This document shows, piece after piece, positions 7,978 through 10,619 of a stretch of 10,619 nucleotides of DNA. Origin of the DNA: Fidelibacterota bacterium UBA7300. Lineage in GTDB: Bacteria; Fidelibacterota; Marinisomatia; Marinisomatales; UBA2128. Each line of letters opens with the position of its first letter. The stretch's first letter is position 1. The notes beneath the pieces were generated by a model. That model made no database searches. It was not told the DNA's origin and worked only from the letters and a program-made list of their open reading frames with translations. Location: NCBI GenBank assembly GCA_002471865.1, contig DKQU01000080.1, positions 1 to 10,619 of the forward strand, in the 5' to 3' direction. A program made the translations under genes and the position numbers.

Positions 7978-8482
7978 CGATCAAGAAAAGCTCTATTGGC
8001 TGGCTGTTTATACAAAACCTAGGCATGAGAAAATTGCAGATGAAAAGCTGCAGGAAAAAGGGATTGAATCGTATCTTCCTCTTGTGAAAAAAACTCGTCA
8101 GTGGAAAGATAGGAAAAAGAAGGTCTGGATGCCTCTTTTCAAAAGTTATCTTTTCGTTCGTATTCCCCTTAAGGAAACGTTATATGTAGTACAAACTTAT
8201 GGAGTTCATCATATTGTTCGATTTAAAGGTACCTATGGGATTGTTCAGGATGAACAAATTGAAGCGATCAGACAAATTCTAGAAGGAGGATTCATTCCTG
8301 ATAATGACGATTATTTCGAAGTTGGCGAGGAAGTAGAAATTAGTTATGGTCCTCTTCAGGGAATTAGAGGTATTGTTTCAACTAAACGCAATGAATCACG
8401 ATTTATTTTGAAAATTGATGGTATAAATCAAGCTATTTCTGTTATGATTGATTCTAATTGGTTAGTTAAGGCAAAAGTATAA
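7970..8482 (+). CDS. NusG-family transcription antiterminator (UpxY/RfaH-like paralog)
   Basis: The product is a 170-residue NusG paralog. Residues about 8-106 form the NGN domain that binds the clamp of RNA polymerase: it starts with LYWLAVYTKPRHEK, has ESYLPLV with a basic stretch (KKTRQWKDRKKK), then MPLFKSYLFVRI and the VHHIVRF strand. Residues about 118-145 form a KOW motif (VGEEVEISYGPLQGIRGIV). The PRHEK-YLP-PLFKSYLFV pattern is that of specialised NusG proteins (UpxY, RfaH, LoaP), which help polymerase read through long polysaccharide or antibiotic operons, rather than of housekeeping NusG. It overlaps ddl by 8 nt and cysS by 1 nt (TAATG), so it is part of the envelope/translation operon. 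A direct role in antitermination of this operon or of a distant glycan locus is inference. That this is the only NusG is unlikely, since nusG usually lies downstream of tuf. Confidence 0.88.
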   Translation: MTDDQEKLYWLAVYTKPRHEKIADEKLQEKGIESYLPLVKKTRQWKDRKKKVWMPLFKSYLFVRIPLKETLYVVQTYGVHHIVRFKGTYGIVQDEQIEAIRQILEGGFIPDNDDYFEVGEEVEISYGPLQGIRGIVSTKRNESRFILKIDGINQAISVMIDSNWLVKAKV

Positions 8483-9867
8483 TGCCGCTCAGACTTTACA
8501 ACACATCATCTCGTAATTTAGAGGAATTTGAGCCATCGAATGGCAATAAAGTAACTATGTACAGTTGCGGACCTACGGTTTATACCTATGCTCATATCGG
8601 GAATTTCCGAACGTTCGTTTTCATGGATTTGCTGAAGCGCTACCTCAAGTTCTTAGGTTATGAAGTGAACCATGTCATGAATATCACTGATGTGGATGAT
8701 AAGATAATTCAGCGATGTTCAGAAGAAGATCGGAGTCGAGAAGATCTCACTAGAGAATTTACTGATGCTTTTTTTAAAGATATGGAAAGTTTAAATATCG
8801 AGCCTGCTTCTAAGTATCCAAAAGCGACGGATCACATTGAAGAAATGCAATCGCTCATCGCTCAACTTATTACAAAGGATTACGCTTATCAATCGAAGGA
8901 TGGATCCATTTATTTTAGACTTGATAAATATCCTGACTATGGTAGACTGTCTAAAATTGATCGGGAAGGATTAGCTCAGACTGAGCGTGTTTCTAACGAT
9001 GAATACGATAAAGGGAGTATCCACGATTTTGCTTTATGGAAAGCCTGGAAAGAAGAAGACGGAGACATTGCTTGGGATTCGCATTGGGGACGTGGCCGCC
9101 CCGGTTGGCATATTGAATGCTCAGCAATGTCAATGCACTATTTGGGTGAGACTTTCGACATACATACAGGCGGGATTGATCTTATGTTTCCACATCATGA
9201 AAATGAAGTTGCTCAATGTGTATGTGCCACAGGCCTCACTTTTGCTAAGTATTGGCTGCATAATGAACACCTTGTGATTGATGGAGCTAAGATGAGTAAA
9301 TCAGCTGAAAACTTCTATACTTTGCGTGATCTTTTAAATAAAGGGCATTCGTCAACTGAGATTAGATATTTGCTTCTTTCTACACACTATAAGCAAAAAG
9401 TTAACTTGACGTTTGAAGGCTTAAGAGCAGCAGCTTCAGCTGTAGAGCGATTACGCGAATTGAAACGGAAGCTCGAAAAAAGTGCAGTAGATGTTGAAAA
9501 TGCCGCAGATCAAGGACCTATAGGCGATTTTAGGGAAGCAATGAACGATAATCTCAATATATCTGCCGGTTTGGCTGTGATTTTTGACTGGGCAAGGGAA
9601 TTGAATCGCCGGCTGGATAATGAGGGATTATCAGCATTCGAAGCATCTGAAGCTCTCTCTTTTCTCAGTAAAATTGACAGTGTACTTGGAGTTATTGAGG
9701 ATGAAGAAATTGAGCTTTCCAAAGAAGACTTGGAGCTGATTAAAGAGAGAGAAACAGCTCGCAGAGAACAAAACTGGTCTCGTTCCGACGAAATTAGGGA
9801 CTATTTTAAGAAAAAAGGAATTCTCTTGGAAGACACACCAGATGGTACGATTGCCGTTTCGATTTGA
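8482..9867 (+). CDS. cysS: Cysteinyl-tRNA synthetase
   Basis: CysRS charges tRNA-Cys with cysteine. The 461-residue length matches bacterial CysRS (E. coli 461). The class I HIGH motif is HIGN at 38-41, following CGPTVY. The zinc ligands that select cysteine are visible as C29, C213 (IECSAM), H238 and E242 (FPHHENE). The KMSKS loop is intact at 270-274, and the stretch from IHDFALWKAWK through GRPGWHIECS is typical. The C-terminal part (about 310-461) holds the helical DALR and tRNA-binding region with the usual RDYF-KKKGI-LEDTPDGT ending. It begins at the last base of the NusG-like stop codon (TAATG), with TAAGG (8467-8471) as a modest ribosome site. It appears to close the operon. Confidence 0.98.
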   Translation: MPLRLYNTSSRNLEEFEPSNGNKVTMYSCGPTVYTYAHIGNFRTFVFMDLLKRYLKFLGYEVNHVMNITDVDDKIIQRCSEEDRSREDLTREFTDAFFKDMESLNIEPASKYPKATDHIEEMQSLIAQLITKDYAYQSKDGSIYFRLDKYPDYGRLSKIDREGLAQTERVSNDEYDKGSIHDFALWKAWKEEDGDIAWDSHWGRGRPGWHIECSAMSMHYLGETFDIHTGGIDLMFPHHENEVAQCVCATGLTFAKYWLHNEHLVIDGAKMSKSAENFYTLRDLLNKGHSSTEIRYLLLSTHYKQKVNLTFEGLRAAASAVERLRELKRKLEKSAVDVENAADQGPIGDFREAMNDNLNISAGLAVIFDWARELNRRLDNEGLSAFEASEALSFLSKIDSVLGVIEDEEIELSKEDLELIKERETARREQNWSRSDEIRDYFKKKGILLEDTPDGTIAVSI

Positions 9868-9889
9868 GCTTTATAAGCAGTTATTTTTT
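9868..9889 (+). terminator. Weak terminator-like hairpin after cysS
   Basis: Immediately after the cysS stop a short inverted repeat, GCTT (9868-9871) and AAGC (9875-9878), is followed by a T-rich run at 9881-9889. The stem is only four pairs, too weak for a convincing intrinsic terminator, but its place at the end of the gene run fits. Read-through or factor-dependent termination is equally possible. Confidence 0.25.
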
Positions 9890-9939
9890 ATTGCAATTTT
9901 TACCCTACTAAATATTTTCTGATACTCTCTATAAAATCG

Positions 9940-9966
9940 TTGACATATTGATTTAATTTCAATAAT
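9940..9966 (+). promoter_or_regulatory. Probable promoter of the tRNA-tuf operon
   Basis: A perfect -35 box TTGACA lies at 9940-9945. The best -10 candidate is AATAAT at 9961-9966 (five of six to TATAAT) with a 15-nt spacer. A less consensus TAATTT at 9963-9968 gives the ideal 17-nt spacer. The same bases also fit loosely the Bacteroidetes-type pattern of TTG, about 20 nt, then TAnnTTT. The surrounding DNA is strongly AT-rich. It lies about 105 nt upstream of the first tRNA and would drive the four tRNAs and tuf. The sigma factor type cannot be decided from sequence alone. Confidence 0.55.
9946..9964. promoter_or_regulatory. Inverted repeat inside the promoter (possible operator)
   Basis: TATTGA at 9946-9951 and TCAATA at 9959-9964 form a perfect 6-nt inverted repeat around a 7-nt AT centre. 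It fills the space between the -35 box and the -10 region. A dimeric regulator bound here would compete with RNA polymerase, but short AT-rich palindromes also arise by chance, so this is only a candidate site. Confidence 0.25.
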
Positions 9967-10072
9967 TTTCAAGGCTATGCGATTCTGTCAACAGATCAAA
10001 GATCTAAATGTGTGCCATCCGGGGGAAATATATCGGGATGAATTTGGACTTTTTAACTTGAGTTCCCGACAT

Positions 10073-10145
10073 GCCACCGTAGCTCAGCTGGTAGAGCAGC
10101 TGATTTGTAATCAGCAGGTCGGGGGTTCGAAACCCTCCGGTGGCT
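10073..10145 (+). tRNA. tRNA-Thr (anticodon TGT)
   Basis: A complete cloverleaf can be drawn. The acceptor stem pairs 10073-10079 (GCCACCG) with 10138-10144 (CGGTGGC), followed by discriminator T at 10145. The D stem is GCTC/GAGC. The anticodon stem pairs 10099-10103 with 10111-10115 around loop TTTGTAA, anticodon TGT at 10106-10108. The T arm has stem 10121-10125/10133-10137 and loop TTCGAAA. CCA is not encoded. It is the first of four tRNAs ahead of tuf, corresponding in position and specificity to E. coli thrU. Confidence 0.97.
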
Positions 10146-10283
10146 CAGTGAATTTCCGATTATTGAATATTGTTCGATATTATAATTAGGTGCAATTCTA
10201 CTGCTAATACAACCGGAAGAAGTTATTACATCCATGTTAAATCCAAACGACAGAGAATGTTATATGTACATAGCTTACAATAT

Positions 10284-10366
10284 GGGGAGATGGCAGAGTG
10301 GTCAATTGCACCAGACTGTAAATCTGGCGGCGGAAGCCTACGGTGGTTCAAATCCATCTCTCCCCA
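10284..10366 (+). tRNA. tRNA-Tyr (anticodon GTA)
   Basis: This is a class II tRNA of 83 nt. The acceptor stem pairs 10284-10290 (GGGGAGA) with 10359-10365 (TCTCCCC), with discriminator A at 10366. The anticodon stem CCAGA/TCTGG (10311-10315/10323-10327) frames loop CTGTAAA with anticodon GTA at 10318-10320. A long variable arm occupies 10328-10341 and contains a GGC/GCC mini-stem, as expected for bacterial tRNA-Tyr. The T arm pairs 10342-10346 with 10354-10358. CCA is not encoded. It corresponds to E. coli tyrU and lies 138 nt after the first tRNA. Confidence 0.97.
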
Positions 10367-10413
10367 CAGATTTAATCAGTACAAATGTTATGAGAGATGC
10401 AGCCCGAAAAAAT

Positions 10414-10486
10414 GCGGTGGTAGCTCAGTTGGTAGAGCATCAGCCTTCCAAGCTGAGGGTCGCGAGTTCGAGCCTCGTCCGCCGCT
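10414..10486 (+). tRNA. tRNA-Gly (anticodon TCC)
   Basis: The acceptor stem pairs 10414-10420 (GCGGTGG) with 10479-10485 (CCGCCGC), with one G-U pair, and discriminator T at 10486. The anticodon stem TCAGC/GCTGA (10440-10444/10452-10456) frames loop CTTCCAA with anticodon TCC at 10447-10449. The T arm is 10462-10466/10474-10478 with loop TTCGAGC. CCA is not encoded. It corresponds to E. coli glyT. Confidence 0.97.
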
Positions 10487-10487
10487 C

Positions 10488-10506
10488 TAGGCACGAAAGA
10501 ACTTGT

Positions 10507-10511
<5 letters not shown>
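10488..10511 (+). repeat. Inverted repeat between tRNA-Gly and tRNA-Thr(GGT)
   Basis: TAGGCAC at 10488-10494 is the exact reverse complement of GTGCCTA at 10505-10511. One G-U and one A-T pair can extend the stem inward, leaving a loop of about six bases. The right arm overlaps the first five bases of tRNA-Thr(GGT), so in the precursor RNA this hairpin would compete with the tRNA's own acceptor stem. It could mark a processing site; the role is not established. Confidence 0.45.
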
Positions 10512-10579
<68 letters not shown>

Positions 10580-10594
10580 CATTTTCTCTCAACT

Positions 10595-10602
10595 AAAGGA
10601 GG
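10595..10602 (+). promoter_or_regulatory. Strong ribosome binding site of tuf
   Basis: AAAGGAGG at 10595-10602 matches the anti-Shine-Dalgarno sequence of 16S rRNA almost fully and sits 7 nt before the ATG. It is by far the strongest ribosome site in the window, as expected for a very highly expressed protein, and it fixes the start of the last gene. Confidence 0.9.
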
Positions 10603-10609
10603 AGAAGCA

Positions 10610-10619
10610 ATGGCAAAGG
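10610..10619 (+). CDS. tuf: Elongation factor Tu, first codons only
   Basis: Only ATG GCA AAG and one further base (G) are in the window, giving Met-Ala-Lys. EF-Tu proteins almost always begin with MAK, the ribosome site is very strong, and the gene follows the Thr-Tyr-Gly-Thr tRNA set that precedes tufB in E. coli. The call rests on this context, since three codons cannot identify a protein. EF-Tu delivers aminoacyl-tRNA to the ribosome. Confidence 0.72.

Noticed and set aside
10163..10186. TTGAAT and TATAAT as a second promoter between tRNA-Thr(TGT) and tRNA-Tyr
   Set aside because: The TATAAT is perfect, but the spacer is only 12 nt and no other acceptable -35 box lies at the right distance.

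Overview
The window is a dense, almost entirely plus-strand stretch of bacterial chromosome. LolA-like, GmhB-like and Ddl proteins together point to a Gram-negative, LPS-bearing, diderm bacterium with peptidoglycan. Base composition is moderately AT-rich, the four tRNAs do not encode their CCA ends, and there is a NusG paralog of the UpxY/RfaH kind. My tentative placement is a lineage of the FCB superphylum, Marinimicrobia-like. The strong Shine-Dalgarno before tuf argues against a typical Bacteroidetes, where such sites are weak. This placement is inference; I could run no search.

Layout. (1) Positions 1-1283 hold the 3' end of yebC, then ruvC and ruvA, the familiar yebC-ruvC-ruvA order of Holliday-junction processing genes, but without ruvB in the window. 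(2) After a 73-nt gap comes a gcvT-like aminomethyltransferase (1357-2454). (3) From 2459 to 9867 eight genes follow with gaps of 1-4 nt or overlaps: ftsK (chromosome segregation at division), a LolA-like periplasmic lipoprotein carrier, a UPF0104 flippase-like membrane protein, a GmhB-like HAD phosphatase (heptose precursor for LPS), ddl (D-Ala-D-Ala for peptidoglycan), a NusG-family antiterminator paralog, and cysS. The spacing suggests one long transcription unit for cell division, envelope building and translation, with probable translational coupling at several junctions. (4) A 205-nt intergenic region carries a weak terminator-like hairpin and a promoter with a consensus -35 box. (5) Positions 10073-10579 hold tRNA-Thr(TGT), tRNA-Tyr(GTA), tRNA-Gly(TCC) and tRNA-Thr(GGT), followed by a near-perfect ribosome binding site and the first three codons of tuf (EF-Tu). 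This is the same order as the E. coli thrU-tyrU-glyT-thrT-tufB operon.

I see no mobile element, CRISPR array, integrase, toxin-antitoxin or defence gene. It is mostly a conserved housekeeping region. The parts most worth a second look are the NusG paralog wedged between ddl and cysS close to tuf, the inverted repeat inside the tRNA-tuf promoter, and the hairpin that overlaps the acceptor strand of the last tRNA.
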